In this document: positions 36,001 to 51,000 of the stretch, in pieces
How positions within the stretch are numbered: the first letter of the stretch is position 1
Layout: each line of letters begins with the position of its first letter
Notes under the pieces: generated by a model
Told to the model about the DNA's origin: nothing
Databases searched by the model: none
Seen by the model: only the letters and a program-made list of their open reading frames with translations
Assembly: GCA_022885665.1 (NCBI GenBank)
Contig: JAGQDJ010000031.1
Span: forward strand, 496,001 to 560,000
DNA length: 64,000 nucleotides
Direction of reading: 5' to 3'
Source of the DNA: Triops longicaudatus
Lineage: Eukaryota > Arthropoda > Branchiopoda > Notostraca > Triopsidae
Translations under genes and position numbers: made by a program

Positions 36001-39000
36001 TTAGTACACGAAGCTAACTTCTATGTATCACTCATACTTAAATCTCAGTATGTTTTTACCCACAAGACCCAATGATCTTATCGATAAAAAGCCTTGGTTA
36101 CATTGTGGGCATAGTTACATTAGTGAAAGCTTATCTGTTCTAGACACTTGCAAGTCCTGGTCTCATTGTCTTCCCTTATACAAGATTCGAGGCGGAATAA
36201 AAGAAATTATATACCCAATACTGCAAAAAAAAGCGAGCAGTTAAGTTCTCACAGTGAAAATCTGCTACGACTTCCGTATCACAGTTTGGTCTATTTACCT
36301 TTCTTTCTCACACTTTTCTAAACTTTGCTTAAAATAAGGGTGATACAGAAGTAACAGTAATGCGGATTTTTCTTTGCTTAATGCCACGTTAAGTTAAATT
36401 ACACAGCATTAACATAAAATAAGAAAGTGCAATTATTACAACGGAATTGATAAAAAAATTAGGTTCGGTCATAAATTCGTTCTTTGCGACAAAAGTTTCA
36501 TACGACTGTTAAAAGTATAATACACTGCATCCCGTACACCCAGAACCACTCAAAGAGTTATGAGCTTCGTTCGAACGCGTCAATATCTGGATCATGATTT
36601 TCCATTTGCTCTTCCTCACATTCCCACATACCAGGTGAAACTTTAAATAAAGCCCCCATTAGGATATGCCTAAAAGTTTTCTTTAGCATTTATAATCTCC
36701 CATTAACTTAAAAATTTCTGCAGCTGCTTAGAATTCACTCAGCATTGTGCACGCAACGTAAAACAAGTCCTGGAACGCCATTAGTATGCTGCTTTCTTTC
36801 ATTCTTATTGCGCCTTGCTATTTGGAAAACAAATTAGAACTCCCAGGCGGCAAAAATCTACGAACGCGTAAGAAAAAGGACCGAAACTCGTGTTAGCGGG
36901 AGGGACGCGTGCAGAAAAAAAAAGAATTACTGCAGAACTCCTTAGAAGTTTACTGGCAACTAAAGCAAAACCACTTCTCTTCTCTCTCCGTTACCGAAAA
37001 GCTAAACACACTTCCAGCTTTTTCACACATTTCTTTTATTTGTGCTGCGTGGTTCTAGTCGTGATCAATACGCCTTCAACATATTCAACTACGTTTGCAA
37101 ACTTTTTGACTTGCAGGAAATGGCGGCGAAATATGACTGGACACTAGTTTTCAGGACGGCGATGTTCGTGCACAAACCATTACTTCCTTTTTTAGGATGT
37201 CTATCCAATATCCCTAGGTTAAAGAAAGTTCGGACAGATTGAAGTATTGTGAACCTTTTTTTTCCCAGTTTAATTTAATTTTTTATCCCTCTGTCCACTG
37301 TCATCTCATCCGCATTTTCGAAGGACATGAGCAAGGTTTGCCTTCAATTTAAAGGAGATAGGCATAGAAATAGCGTGTCGCTAGAACTTTAAAAGTGTAT
37401 GTTTACGAAAAAAAATAGATTCAAAAGGAAGAAGGAAAACGGCATAGACGGTGTTCCTCTCACAAGTCTTATGGCTTAAGTATCCATTTTCCGCACTTTT
37501 TCGCTGATAAGGCTCCATCTTTTTTTGAGCCTGTTCTTTTTGTGTTTGCGAAGGACTTAGTTCGTTGCTTGGATCCCAGCCTCTGACCGATCTATCGAAC
37601 GCTCTTCTTTCATCTTTTTATTGCGGAAGTACGGATCAGGGTTTCGTATATAACATTCTTTAGAGCTAATGCTCTCCATTTGGATCTGTAAACCAGCTCT
37701 TAAGCAAACAGTGAACTTCGAGCAAAAAGTCAGAAATCATAACCGTAACTAGGGTAACGGTGCTCAGGATACATGAAAAACTGTCGTCCTTCAAAGCGTC
37801 CTTGTCGCTTCCTTTGAAAATTTTTACTCACAATAGTTACTCCCAATGATAGGGACGTTAGAAAACAAACAAAGGAAAATAATCACAAATGAAATAATAA
37901 AAGGCAAATATTCGGAGCCTGTATGTGGAGGATAGAGGTGTAAATATTTAGTGAAAACACTTTTTGCACGAGCTATAGCAGTTTTTGAGGCAGGCCTACT
38001 TCTTTTGCATCTACGCCAACGAAAGGTTCCTTTGAATGCTCAAAAACGATAACGGATGACAACGAAGGATGACCTTGAAGTGTATGACGCTCAATAAGAA
38101 TCTTACCAAAAGAAAACAGAAAAATCGACAAACTCGAAAAACTGTTTTTGACAAAATGGTACGAATCCTACGTACTTATGTTTCCAAGAAGATTTTTACG
38201 ACTAAAATTACCAGTTCGCCTTCCACGGCCGAAAACCTTGAAATGGATTATATGCTGCCAGTAATGGTCCATAAAAAGTTTCAAGTTCTTACTATGATAA
38301 TTAGCTACTGCCGCAAAGAAGCGTAAGATCGCCTGTTAGCAATTACGATAATTGCTCTGCTAGCTAATATGGGCTTACTGAATCCACAAAACCTTGTTTC
38401 CCCCTATCTCACCTTAAACCCTTCAATCAGCTAATGACTAGTTACAAAACTACAGAAAACGCAAAACATCCGTTCGGACTACGGCTAATTAGTCCTAACC
38501 ACTAGCGTAAAAACACTTTCTAAGGGTAAAACTTACACTTAAACTAATGATGTCGAACTCATTTAAGTACACACCATTTCTCTCCGCAAACTATCTTTGC
38601 CTCATTGTGTCTAAAAGTATCGATTATTGTTCTATAGTTTTCTTACAGTGTGCAATCAGTGCATCTTTTAAATTAAAGAGTTTAATATTCCCTATCGTTC
38701 ACACGTTCCACAATTTACCTTCGAAACTTCATTGCATGTTATGACTTGCTCAAATTGCCTGTAATACGTTTTCTGTACTTTTTTCTTTTTTTTTATTCCT
38801 GAATAAGAATTATGTAAATAAAAAGATGGCGAATAAAACGTGTGCGATTTGACGTGTTTTGTAAAGTTAGTCAGTGTAGAAAGTGACTTTAGAATGGAAA
38901 ACAGTGTGGTAGAATTACCCACTGGAACAAGAATGCAATGAGGCATTGGAAGATTGAGTGCTTCCAGTAACGCAATTCAACAAAGTTACGAAGAAAAACA

Positions 39001-42000
39001 CGCGCCACTCCTGAACTTTGAACAGGAGTTGGAGGCAGTTTAGAACTGTTGAAAAGTAAACAAGTTTCGCTGAATGAATGAAGGTAAGTTCACAAAGTTG
39101 ACAGATTTGGCGAGAAAATTATTTTGCGACTAATTTATCTACTTTAGAAAATATTACTTCTTTATGCAAACTAAAGGTACCGGGAAACAGATATTACAAG
39201 TACATGCACAGGGTATTGGTCATGAACGAATAGCGGTAGCGTTTCTTTATTCAAGAGAACTAGGGAAGAAAATTAGATTTTAAACCTTTTAGATGTGGTC
39301 CGGTAAATGGAAATTTTGTTTCACACGTCAGTACCTCAATATTCAATAAATCATAATTCCCCTCTCTCTTTCCCTGTACAATACTTCGTAACTTGTCATT
39401 TTCGCCCCCTTTCACCCCTCGACCAACCAATAACTACCCTCAATAAGATCTCCTATCGCAAACGTGAGGAAAAACGAACAAATCTCGTCTATTAGCCTAT
39501 CTGTTGCAAGATTAAAGTTTTCCTTAAACTATAGTATTTTTCTCTTTTCATCCATTTCTGTTCATCCTTTTTTTCATGTAATGTTCTTGTATTTCGTTCC
39601 TCTGTATCCGTTTTTCATCGTTTTCTTTGGGATGTCTCCGTAAGTTAACTGATCAGAACAAGAAAACAACCATTTTCGAACCAAACACTTGGAAGCGCAA
39701 CTGCAGATTTCGCGTTTGCTACTTCTCTCTAGTTCTCGAACGGATAAAAAAATGTAAAAAACGGATTTAGTGATGGCAAAACTAACAGAGTTCGACAGAC
39801 CAGAATTGCCAATTCTGACTGTAAAGTTCTCCAAGTTCCAGGCATAAATCAATTTTATCGAGGAAGCTTCTTTTTTGAATAGGGAGAATATTGAGGGTTG
39901 ACTGGGTGGAAGGTTGAAGTGGATGTCCGATGGATTGAAAAAGAGACGCTTTTTGGGTTCCGTCTGTTCCTGGTCTTTTGCTTCGCTCGATTTCTACAAG
40001 CTTGCACTTTTTTGGTGTACAAAATAGTTCGAAAAAAGACATTAAGAATGTGAACAAGGCGAAGGAAAAAGCCAGAGGAATAATAAAGGAAAGTAAGTCA
40101 TAACGACTGGAGGTTACAAGATTATTGATAGGCCCCAGGCCCGATATTGACATCGAAGATCGCGAAACTCAATCGGCTAAAACGAACATAGTTTCCTGAA
40201 TCATTATTCAAGCACTCCCTAACATTATCGATTTCTTCATTTTTCCTCCTCCTTCTCTTTATACATGTACGATTTTTCGTTCCCTTTTGCCCCAGCTAAA
40301 TCTTCAATTTCTTCATAGGCGAAATCGAAGCGTTTTCTCCCCCAAGTAATACATCAAGCTCAATTCAGAGCCGTTTCAGTGGGATGCAAGAAGGATGGGA
40401 AGTAGGTTGGCCTGTTTTCAAGCGTTTTTTTTCTTTTTTTTTTAAGAAGCGTGAAAAGAAGACTCAATGCCCGAGTGAATTAAGTGGAGAGAAAAAGTAA
40501 ATAAAACAGTAAGAGTTTTGTGATACACCAATGAAACGTAGGTCAACTACAACAACAAAGTATTGAGACGTTAACAAGTCTTGTGTATGCAAATTAGGCT
40601 CGATATTTTGATAAATGAGAGTAACCGACGGAAAGAAATGTATAGAAATGGTCTATAAACCACTCACATTATAAATGCTTCTTAATCTGATTATTTTCGG
40701 GAAATGGATACAAGCTGACGTATTTCTATATTATGAAATCCACATCTAAGAACATTTATTATGCATTTATTATGCACTAATACATGCAGTTAATAATTTT
40801 TGCTCTGGATATCAAATTACCATTATAAATTTTAAACGCCTTTATAGTGGACAAGTTAAGAACTATTTGGTTGAGAGTAATTTAGATTTTAATGTATTAG
40901 CGTGAGTTAAAATTTTTGGCTGATTTTTGCTTAATCCCTCCTATATAATTAGCAGAATAAAATTTATTTAAAAATTAATGAATCACTTGTAGTCTCTTCA
41001 GTCTCATAAAAATTAAGTTTATAAAGGATAATGTAAACACACAGAACATATAATTAAATGTCTTTTTTTGATAAAGAACAAGAGGATGATGATCGCACAA
41101 ATACTTAACAGCGTAATTATTCAAGACGGACACAATATTAGTTTGCATGTGATTGAGCACGTTAAGTAGTTAAAGTTAATTTGCCAAAAACATGAATACT
41201 ACTGGAAAATAGAAAGACAAAGTGCAAATTTTAATATAATACACTACCTGAGAAATGGATCCGTCTTTGCTTACTACATCCAAATAGTAGAAATATGCGT
41301 TAGAATGTGTACCACTGAGCCAATCTGCCGTAGCCATAGCTGGCGCTGTGAACTGAGCGTCGGTTAAAGCTTCGATAGTAAGGTCACGTACATTAACGGG
41401 ATGCTGGACATTTTTTTCCCAGTCTGTGTACTCATTAGCTACTGTCAGGAAGATTTCAGTCTGATGGTACCGGTACGAGCTGGCTACAAAATGCCGCATG
41501 ATTTGATCCCGATGCCGGAGTTCCATCCCATAATCCAACGCTTCTGAGCTCAGTTGAAATACCGCTTCAGTGCTCGAAGTTCCGAATAAGCAGTCGTAAT
41601 GAGGGCGTTCTATTCCTTCGCTCCGTTTACGCGGATTACTACCACCACTACCACTAGTCCCACTATTACCACCACTGCGCACTACCACCCCGTCTATCGT
41701 AGGTCCGAAACGGGGCTTGAAAGGATCCAAAGTCACCTGAGCCGCGGCTGACAGCAAACGATCCAATGGCGCTTCTCGCAAACAATTCAATGCTGATTCG
41801 GGATCCATTTCAAAGTTAGAATTCCCTGTGCTTGTTCCGGAAGAAGACGGATTCCCTGACGACGACGAAGTGGAAGAAGAAGAAGGGCAACCTGCAGCTT
41901 GTGTCACCTGTGCTGCCACTGCATAGGGATTGTCTACCAACGCCCAAGAACTTAAGCCGGAGCCTGACATGAGGATTGCTCGATGGAACAAGCCTGAGAA

Positions 42001-45000
42001 TGTGGAAATAGTTTTGTTAGGTAATTTCACAAGAGACAAAGAGAGTAAAAATTAAGAAATAATTATTTTTCTGTCTTAGGCTAGAAAAAAATAAACAAAC
42101 CAGGAAGCTAAGAAAGTCAAAAGTAACAAAACCGCTTTCGAGGACGAATTTCATTTTACCTGGGACGACAGTGGGTGACGTCATGAGAAAATGCACACAC
42201 GCTGCGCCTGTACCGTGTCCCGCCAACGTCACACGGTCCGAATCTCCGCCAAATTCTGCAATGTTTTCTTGAATCCAGTGCAAAGCAGCAATCTGGTCCA
42301 TCAATCCATAGTTGGCCAATCGTGCTTTCCCTTTCGGCCCAGCTCGAGCAATATTCAAGAATCCTACATATTTTACCGTTCAAAAAGGTAGAAAACGAAA
42401 AAGGCAATAGAAAAAAGTTTGTAAATACATATTTAATCGAACTCAGTTCCACTGGAATATAAATCCCATACACAATAAATTAAGAAACAGTTCTTTCTTT
42501 GAAAATTTCCCTTCTGCCCTCCTGTTCACCCTTATACCTTTACAGCTCCCGTATTTCGATCCCCCATGCCAATTTCCCGTAAAACCACTTCATGTTCCGC
42601 TTGGGAAATACCTCAGTGGCCAAGTAATACCTTGTCTAACGTTTTAGGGAAGAATTTTTCTTTTTATTTATTTTGTAGAAAAAAAAGAACGAAAAAGAAC
42701 AGATTAAAACAACTTAAAGCTCTGTGTTTTGGGGAATTAGCGAGGAGGCCAAAGGTAGTAGCGGAAAAGTAGAATCAAGATAAATAAATTTTATACTGAA
42801 GTGAATATTTGTATGAAGAAAAATTCTGGTATACATCTAAGAATAACATGTTTCAGAATTATGTTTTTTCAGACCTCTTCCCTTGTTTTCGCTACATCAT
42901 GTTAAAACCATATCCTGAGGGGTCTTTGATTAAGGCTCCTGGGAGATTCGGGTGGGGATTCTTTGCGTTGAATTATTGTGATTGGGTTTTGGTGGTTGGG
43001 TTTTTCGTTTCTACAGGAGTGACATTGTTAAAGCTACGCGATTTTCCTCTGAATCGATAAGGATATTCGGAAGAAGAAAAAATAAAGGGAGGCAAGGAGA
43101 AAGAGGGGAGAATTGAATTCCTCGCGATGAGTCTGTGCTGGGTTTCATTTTTATGGGTATAAATCGTTTGAATTGGGTAGACAATTTCTTTATAGTAATA
43201 CCTTCTAGAATTCTAAAAAAACTTATAAAAAATAATGAATGCGATATACGTACTGTTATATTGCTATGCTTCAAGGGAACGAATTACGAAACTCGAATTG
43301 TAATAAGTGATCTTTCATGTGAAATTTCGTGAGGGACGAAAGCTACATCCAGTGTAATTTAAAGCACATTTCCGAAAATAGTTCCTTTGCCCATCTTCAC
43401 AACGTTTCAGCTCTTATTACTCATTTGTTTAGTCATTCAGAGCAACGGGAGTCCAACGAGGACCGAGGTAGATTGTGCAACCTAGTGCAGAAGAGCCTTT
43501 ATAATCCGATACGTAGGGGACCGACCGTTTGTCGAACGGATCAAGTCGTCGGTCTAGCCTGAATACATGGTTATGGGAATATGTAAGAGCAAAGGGAAAT
43601 GAAATACAAAATTGTTTTGTATATACTTTGACGAATTCAGACAGACTCTATTGATGGGGTTGTAGTTATTTTTCGGAGATGATTTTCTTGGTCTCTATGA
43701 AGAATTTTATTCCTCACAATACAAGGAAAACAAACAAGTAAATGACTAGTATTTCGAGGTTATTTGCTGAAGGAAATATACGGCAGAATTTTAAACATAT
43801 TACATTTCCCGCTCTGTAAGTTGTTAGGATAATAAGATAATGCAGAAAATCAAGCGGAACTTTAAGCTAAGGAAAATATATTAAGTAAATGAAACGCAAG
43901 CCACTGTATGGCTATAAAAAACTGGTATTTTGTAATTAAAAAGCAGGTTCTCGTAAATTAATACTTCAAATTGGGATATTCTATCAATTGACCGTATTAA
44001 AAAGTAAGCTTTTTTCACATGAGCAGAAGTAATGTCAAAAACCCGCAGTTTGGGTGGTTAACCTAACTGGAGTTTGCACAGTTGGAGTTTACTTAATTTG
44101 AAATTGTACTGCGTTTCCATTTTGAGAAACAGTGAGACGGTTTCTGACTTAAGCGCACGCAGGGAAGCTACTTAACCATTTATGTATTCATAGCAGAAGT
44201 CAGCTAGGCACTCGGTAGGAGATGAAAAGGAATGAGAAACTCCAAGGGAGGTAATGGTGGGTGGGTGTATAAAGGTCAAATGTTTACCTAAGACGCCTAA
44301 CCGAAAATTGAGCGTCACGACAACCATATTGGCATAGCTGGCGAGAACTGATCCATCGTACACGTTGCCCGAATTCCATTCAAAGGATTCACCGTGAATG
44401 TACACGAGTACTGGCAGCTTTTCCAGCAATTCCGGCGGCCGTCCTGTAAGCAAAAGAAAAAAATGGAGGAAATGTTACAGCAACGAGAGAGAAATGTTAC
44501 AGAAACTTTTTTCTAGTATAGTCAGAACAAAAGACACAAACTATCGCTTGAACGCAAGTTGAGAAGTTGAGTTAATTGAATTCGAGGAATTTCGCCTTAT
44601 ACAGAAGATTGTTAATTAGAGGGAGAGAAACGAGTTTTTGAAAGTTTAAATTAACGAGCAATGTCAATACGCTCGCGCTGGTTCTAATTAGAAATAAAAT
44701 TTCAAATAAATGACAATATAGAATTCAAGCGCTAGGTAGAATTCTAATAAAATCTCCGTCGAAATGCACATGGTAGTCACCTCAGAAATTATACATGAAC
44801 TCTTTCAACCCAATATGTTAACCACTGGCTTACTCCCTTCCTTGTCTATATGTCCTATCATAACTCTGGAGCTTGAAATCTTTCAATAACCTTTTAAAAT
44901 GCATTAAAATTTTTCAGAATCGACTAATTCATTTACACGATTTATAAGACCTTTTCTGTTGTAAGACCAGTGAGGGCTGTCGTCTACTGTCAAAGATTTT

Positions 45001-48000
45001 GACTACCGTATACTCTAACGTACCATATGGCGTCCCTGCCTAGTGCAATTCCAAGATTGCCAACTCACCTCCTCACTAGCACCCACAGGCAGGCACTACT
45101 CACGGTCACTAGCACCCTCGAAAAGTCTCCAAGCGCAACACGGAGAGTGAAATCTCTCCCCGGATCTCACGATTGAAGAACGGTTAACCAAGTTCACTAT
45201 TCAAGATAAACAACTCAGAGTGAAGACAACCCCAAACACCCAAGTTATGCCTCATACTCACTAGGAATCCGAAGACTTTCGACGAACCCTAAAACTCCCA
45301 AACACAGCTACTAAAAAAAGTCTCTTCTTAATAGTCTTCACGGAAAAATAGTCAGCAAAACCTCCATCCTTCGAGACTTAGGGATCACAGCCTCTCCAAA
45401 ACCTATATGCACCTTAAATTTGGAAAAGAAGATTCCTGTTCATCATAAGAAAGCTCCCGGCCAGTACTGCCAGTGGCTAATCAAGACCTAGAACATTCTT
45501 CCAATACAAATGACGAATATGAAATACGAATACGAAATCGTACCCTACTTTTACCACCTTTGTCAAAAATGGCACTTCAGTTTATAACGAAAGAAGAGCT
45601 CCACTATAATTCGCCTATACCCCAGTTGTAAATAATGCTGAAATTCGAAAATTCAATGCAGCTGCCAGCAATGAGCCTTGGTCACGCTGCTTTTCAAGAA
45701 AAAGTTACGTTTGGTTTAGTAGCCACAACAGATATAATCCTTTATTTACGTTTTCTTACGGAAATTGGTCCTGTACTACTAAATTATTTCTGAGAAGCTT
45801 CAGGTTTTTGCAATGCTTTTATTGCAAAACTCTTTTACTGGTGTCTCTCAAGCAAAAATAAAAAAGTTTAGGCGCGCCCATGAACACGCTGGACCACTGA
45901 ATTCATTTTCTGAAATGGCTCTGGAAAGTTACAGACACAATTACGTAAAGTGTAACCGAAACACGGTGAATTCAGGAGAAAAATGTATCAATTGACTACT
46001 TCTCTAGGGAGCGATTTTTCTGTTCTTAAATAGGCAAAAGGGGGTAGAGAAGGGGGGTATGCGTTGGGGGAAGTTAAAAAGGGAGTTGCTAACGCCACCG
46101 AAGAGGAAGGAATTGTCCTCAGAAGACGCTTTTCCCCTACGATATTTTATGCATGAGCTGACAAGAGAAGACAGAAATTATAGGAAAGCACCAAAAAGAG
46201 GTACCTCCCTCCACTTTATCCCTCTCTGTTGATTGAAAAAAAAGTTGGAACAGGTCTGCCTAAGTGAAAAAAAAGATGATAAAGATCTTTGCAGTTATGC
46301 AGCACTTCTGTATACATAGACATGGGAGTTCGAGAGACTTGTACTGTTTGGTCAAGACGTGATACGTCTATTTTGTTTTACTCCTGTTGTGTTTCTAGGA
46401 GATTTCACAACCTTTACGAAAAATATATTACTTTATTTTTGTAGGACTACCTGGAATAGTCTGGGAATTTATTATACATAATTGTAATGAGAGTGAAGAT
46501 CGGGACAAAATGAGGAAAAAAAAAATAAAAAAAAATGTACCACTCAGTTTTGGTTCAGGAGAATTTGGCTCGGTAGCTTGGTTGTTGCCGATTAATAAGA
46601 TAACTGTCAAAATTCTGGCCACGTGTTAGTTACAGTACATTCCTGCTGAAACGAACACTAAACAGAACAACGCTAGTATGCAAAAATATACCAAGCCTAC
46701 TTAAGATTTCTTGTCTGTGTTTTGCCTCCCATGATGTTGACATCTACATACACGGCAATCTGTCGCAAGGTTTTCGATTTTTGTTACCTTTATTTATTGC
46801 TAGAATTACTGGAGAGAAGCATTTTTATTTTTTTAACATTTTTAACTCCTTGTACAACAAAATGAAAGTATAGCTTTTCTCGGAGCAAAACAGTCGTAGT
46901 GAAATGGACTCAATTAGGCATTATCATGACTATGTTTTAAGAGGGAACTTATTTTCATTAGGGTATGTGCTTCTCTTAAGAGTAAAGCCATGTACGTGAG
47001 CCCTTATTTTTCTGCTGTTGTTATTTTTCCTTTATTTTTAAGTTCTATTGTATTCGATTTTAATACACATTATCTCTATGTTTTCTCGCCTTTTCTATCC
47101 ACGATCCATTTAATTGTTTATTTTCACTTACTGCTTCCCATGTTTTGGGATTCCAAGTTTTGTCTTACTGCTTAAAGTAACCACCAAAATTCCCTACAAT
47201 GAATAAGGATCCCCGTTAACTTTTAGATCCTTATGTAGATATTTTATAGACTCGATATGAAGCGTAATCTAAAGAACAAATGTCAGAAAACGAAGTATGA
47301 AAGATGAAAAACTAGGGAGACAAATAAAGAAAGTCACTCCTTTTCGTCCAAATTGATTGTTTCTTTCACGTCTCAAGGGATCAGTGGTTGGTGAGATATA
47401 GTTAAGGTAGTGAAAGATAACGAAAGACACGTCAATAGAAGGACGCCTTGTTCCGTGCAATGTTTATGTTCACCACTCTACAGAATAAGTGTTTCCCATA
47501 CCCTTTGTGGGTTTCACTCCTTCATTAATAGCTTCCACTCGACTTTTATTAGGGGAACACTAACATTTTTGCGCGGTGTTGGCTCAATACGTAATTATTC
47601 TAAAAGACTTATTTTATTATATTTTTTTCTTTAATCGTACGCAATTAGCGCAGTTTAAACTTTTTTTAAAAAACGCCTTCTAGGCAACACTTTTATCAAT
47701 TAGTTTCGTACATAGGAAAAAAGAGAGCAAAAGTATAACTGGAAGCACAGTGAAATTTTTTTTTTCCCCCACCCAAAATAGCTTGCGTTCATTCAATGCC
47801 TCTTAAAATGGCCCGAGGGGAGGTTACGGGACGAGGGTAAGTTAATGATTATCCCTTTAAAATTAAAATTCTGAGAGGGGACGAAAGATCATCTCTATAC
47901 TAACAAGAAAGTTAATTAAAATTTTAGTGGAAATTTTTCCCCTCTTGCCCTCGGGGAAAAAGAAAATGAGTTAACTGACGTTAGACGTCTGGCTCTTAAA

Positions 48001-51000
48001 AACAACTCCCCAATCTGCTTGTTGCTCTTAAAATGGCTAGCAGAACTGGCGCATTTATGTAAAGTACTTCAGAGAAAGTTTCACACAGCATATGGTTTCC
48101 CCTTAACATCGATTAACGTAAGTACCAGCCAAATGAAGGTAATATCGCGCTAATATCTTTCATTAACTTTATTGCCTGCCTCAAGAAAAAACAGGAATGT
48201 TTTTACCCACAAAGCAGCAAAATTCGCTGAATCTCTTTCACTTTCTTGAAAGCTATATAGTAAATTAGCATAGTTAAGTTGCTTTTACGTTTACTCTTTA
48301 AAATTAAATTACGGAGCTTCTTTACGCTTAAATATACTAGTTAATGCTATAAAACCTTGTTCTACAGTTAAGGTTGCAGTAAATTTAATATGATCTTCAA
48401 ATGACGAACATTTGGGTTACCAGACGTTAAGGATCTAAAATTCAGTCATTTGTGTCACCGTGTTTGGCCTGAAACCTTCGCTAATGAAAAGGTTCATCGT
48501 CGCAGTTAAGTTTAGCAGTACTTACGGAGGACATTTTACAGGGCTTGTTTGAAATATGTGGTGCTTAGTAGAAAAGGAAATGTTGCTACAAATCAACAAT
48601 AAGTCGCAAAAAATAAACTGCTTTGATCTTAGATTATGAAAGAAAGAAACTTGAAAATTTGAAACACGGTAGTGAAAAGAAGAAGAACAAATAATACTGA
48701 CGAAGCGAAAAAGGAATGCTATTTAAATTTTAGTTACTTAAAGAATTGTTTTGTTATGACAGCACAGTCAACTCTTGACTGAAGGAGCTCACAAGGGACA
48801 GGGTTATCAACTGGTGTTGATGGTCTCTCGCTTTGAGCCACGCCTAAGCAGCAAAAAGAATTTAAAGAGTCACGAGAAATCGAAAACCTATAAATGTTCA
48901 AAAAACGCAAGCAACACACCTAGATTGGCAACTTGCTGGCTTTCAATAATGATTCCTTTTTCCTTTTTTGTCGTTGAAGATTTGTAGGCTTTCCGCCTAC
49001 TGTTTTTTTATAAATTCCTTTTTACAAGGTTACATATAATTAGAAGACAAATTAAAATAGTTCAATGGAAATAAAATGCAACGTGCCATTATTATCGCTA
49101 CATTGCTAAGTTGTGAAATACGTTGTGCAATGCTGCAAAATAGAGATTGCTGATGCACATAGGTACTCGAATTTCTTGTTTGTTTCTAGGCAAGTCTTGA
49201 AGCAATCGAAAACTGAAAAATTCCTTTAATTTGATGTGACAGTGGCGTAAAATCAAAGATGCGTGTGATTGAAGCTGGTCATGTAATTTCTTCTCAACGA
49301 CTTTCACAGTCGTACACCCCTACGGCGAAGTTGATAGTTCTTTACGGCAAAAGCAGTCATTCGTGTACTCGTAGGAGCGACTAACCTTCCTTATTACTGC
49401 CAAGAACCTTCGGGTCTTTGTGGCTTGAACGCGGCCTTGTTCCCGAGTACACCCGTGTATATTGTACGGTGTACTATACATCTAAACAGGACTCCCAGCG
49501 AGCTCGACGGCAAGACAGGAACAGGAAAAGAGGAAAGAAAGAATCAGCGGAAGCTGTGAGAAGGAGCGGGTTGTCTTAAAGCAAAAGGGGCGCGCCTATT
49601 GATCTCTCCCGCTCAGGAGTTAAGAAGTACTGTACTATGGTACGTACCACCCAAAGTACTCACATATGCTCCCGCTTGATTGTTTTAATCCTCTGCAGCA
49701 ATAGTTTGGGTACAAAAGGGAGAGAGAGAAAGAGAGGGAAGAGAGAGGGAGAGAGAGGGAGAGAGAGAGGACGCGAGAGTGATATACACAGAGACGGAAA
49801 GTGCATCTGGAGTAACTTTCGGTTGCTCAGGTGTTTGCGGGTTTTATTTCCGCGCGCTAAAATTCATATCTTAATGCTACTAATGCTATTTTCGAGCTTT
49901 TATTTCGTTGAAATCTTTAACAGAAACTAAATTTTCTTTATTTGCAAATTTAAACTATTATTTTTTACATCTTGACTCACAATCCTTATCTAATCAATGA
50001 GGCGTGTACACTAAAAAAACGAACGTTGTCTCTTCTTAAGATTTTCCCTTTTTCTAGCACACAGTCTTCTTGGTAGCAAAATTCAAAGCTCAAATAACTA
50101 TAATTAGGAATAGTATAGTGTAAATTTCCATTATTTGGGCAGATATAATAGTGATTTGATTACGACAGCTTTCACTTAGAATGGTGCTTCTGTTGGCTAA
50201 CTAGGTTCAAGTTGGAGCTGCTATTTGGGGATATAGCGTGATTTAATTATGATACTATGGTACACTACTCGCAATTAGTCTCTGGCTTCTATTGTTGTAT
50301 TGTAACACCAGTAACTCACTGCCCGTTCTAACTACCTTTGATTGCCGCAAACAGCAAGGAAATAGGGCTTCCTATTTGAGAGAATCAATTGAACTAACGA
50401 ACGAAAGTGTAATCGATAATTTCACAATTTTGAACTGTGGAGCTTACTTCCGATATTGTTTATAGGTAAATAGGAAAACCCAAAGATTTGAGTTGAACTA
50501 ATTTGCAGTTATGATGAGACTAAATTAAAAAGGACCTGCATTGCGAATTTCGAGGAAAATTTGGTAACCAAAAGCACAGTACATTTGTATTATTTTCTGC
50601 AAATATATAGCATTGCCTACGCATAACACTCGATCGAAAATAAAGGTAAGTACGTCTCGTCTCCATTTTACTTTGATACTGAACTTGGAATCAAAGAACG
50701 GGTCAAGCTTATAAAATATTTCTCAGCTTTGGACAAGTCCTGCTGAAAGCAAAAATTTAAACTTAGTTAGAAATTTATAACCCTTACTAAATTATTCCAA
50801 GGCTTGTTACATTACTCGGATAGAGCATTGAATGGCAAATAATAGGAAACCAAGAAGAAATAATGCAGGATTAGAGCCAAGATAAAAGAGGAAAAAAAAA
50901 TTATTAAATCCTTTACTTCTTACACCCAGGAAAAGCACGGTGAAGAGTTAAGCCATTGTCACAGCTGGTGACAGCTAACAACCCTCACATCTACACACAT

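Noticed and set aside
39574..40153. Overlapping - strand frames in neuroligin intron 4
   Set aside because: No splice sites in phase with exons 4 and 5, which already join cleanly (SISQ to RQGML) and match the family.
43470..43560. tRNA-like look with GC-rich short palindromes
   Set aside because: No cloverleaf with consistent acceptor, D and T stems could be drawn, and the T-loop consensus is absent.
41248..44443. Reading the cholinesterase-like gene as an active esterase
   Set aside because: The nucleophile-elbow position is Gly (GHGTGAACVH), and the HGESFEWNSGN segment, the membrane segment and the tail are those of neuroligin.
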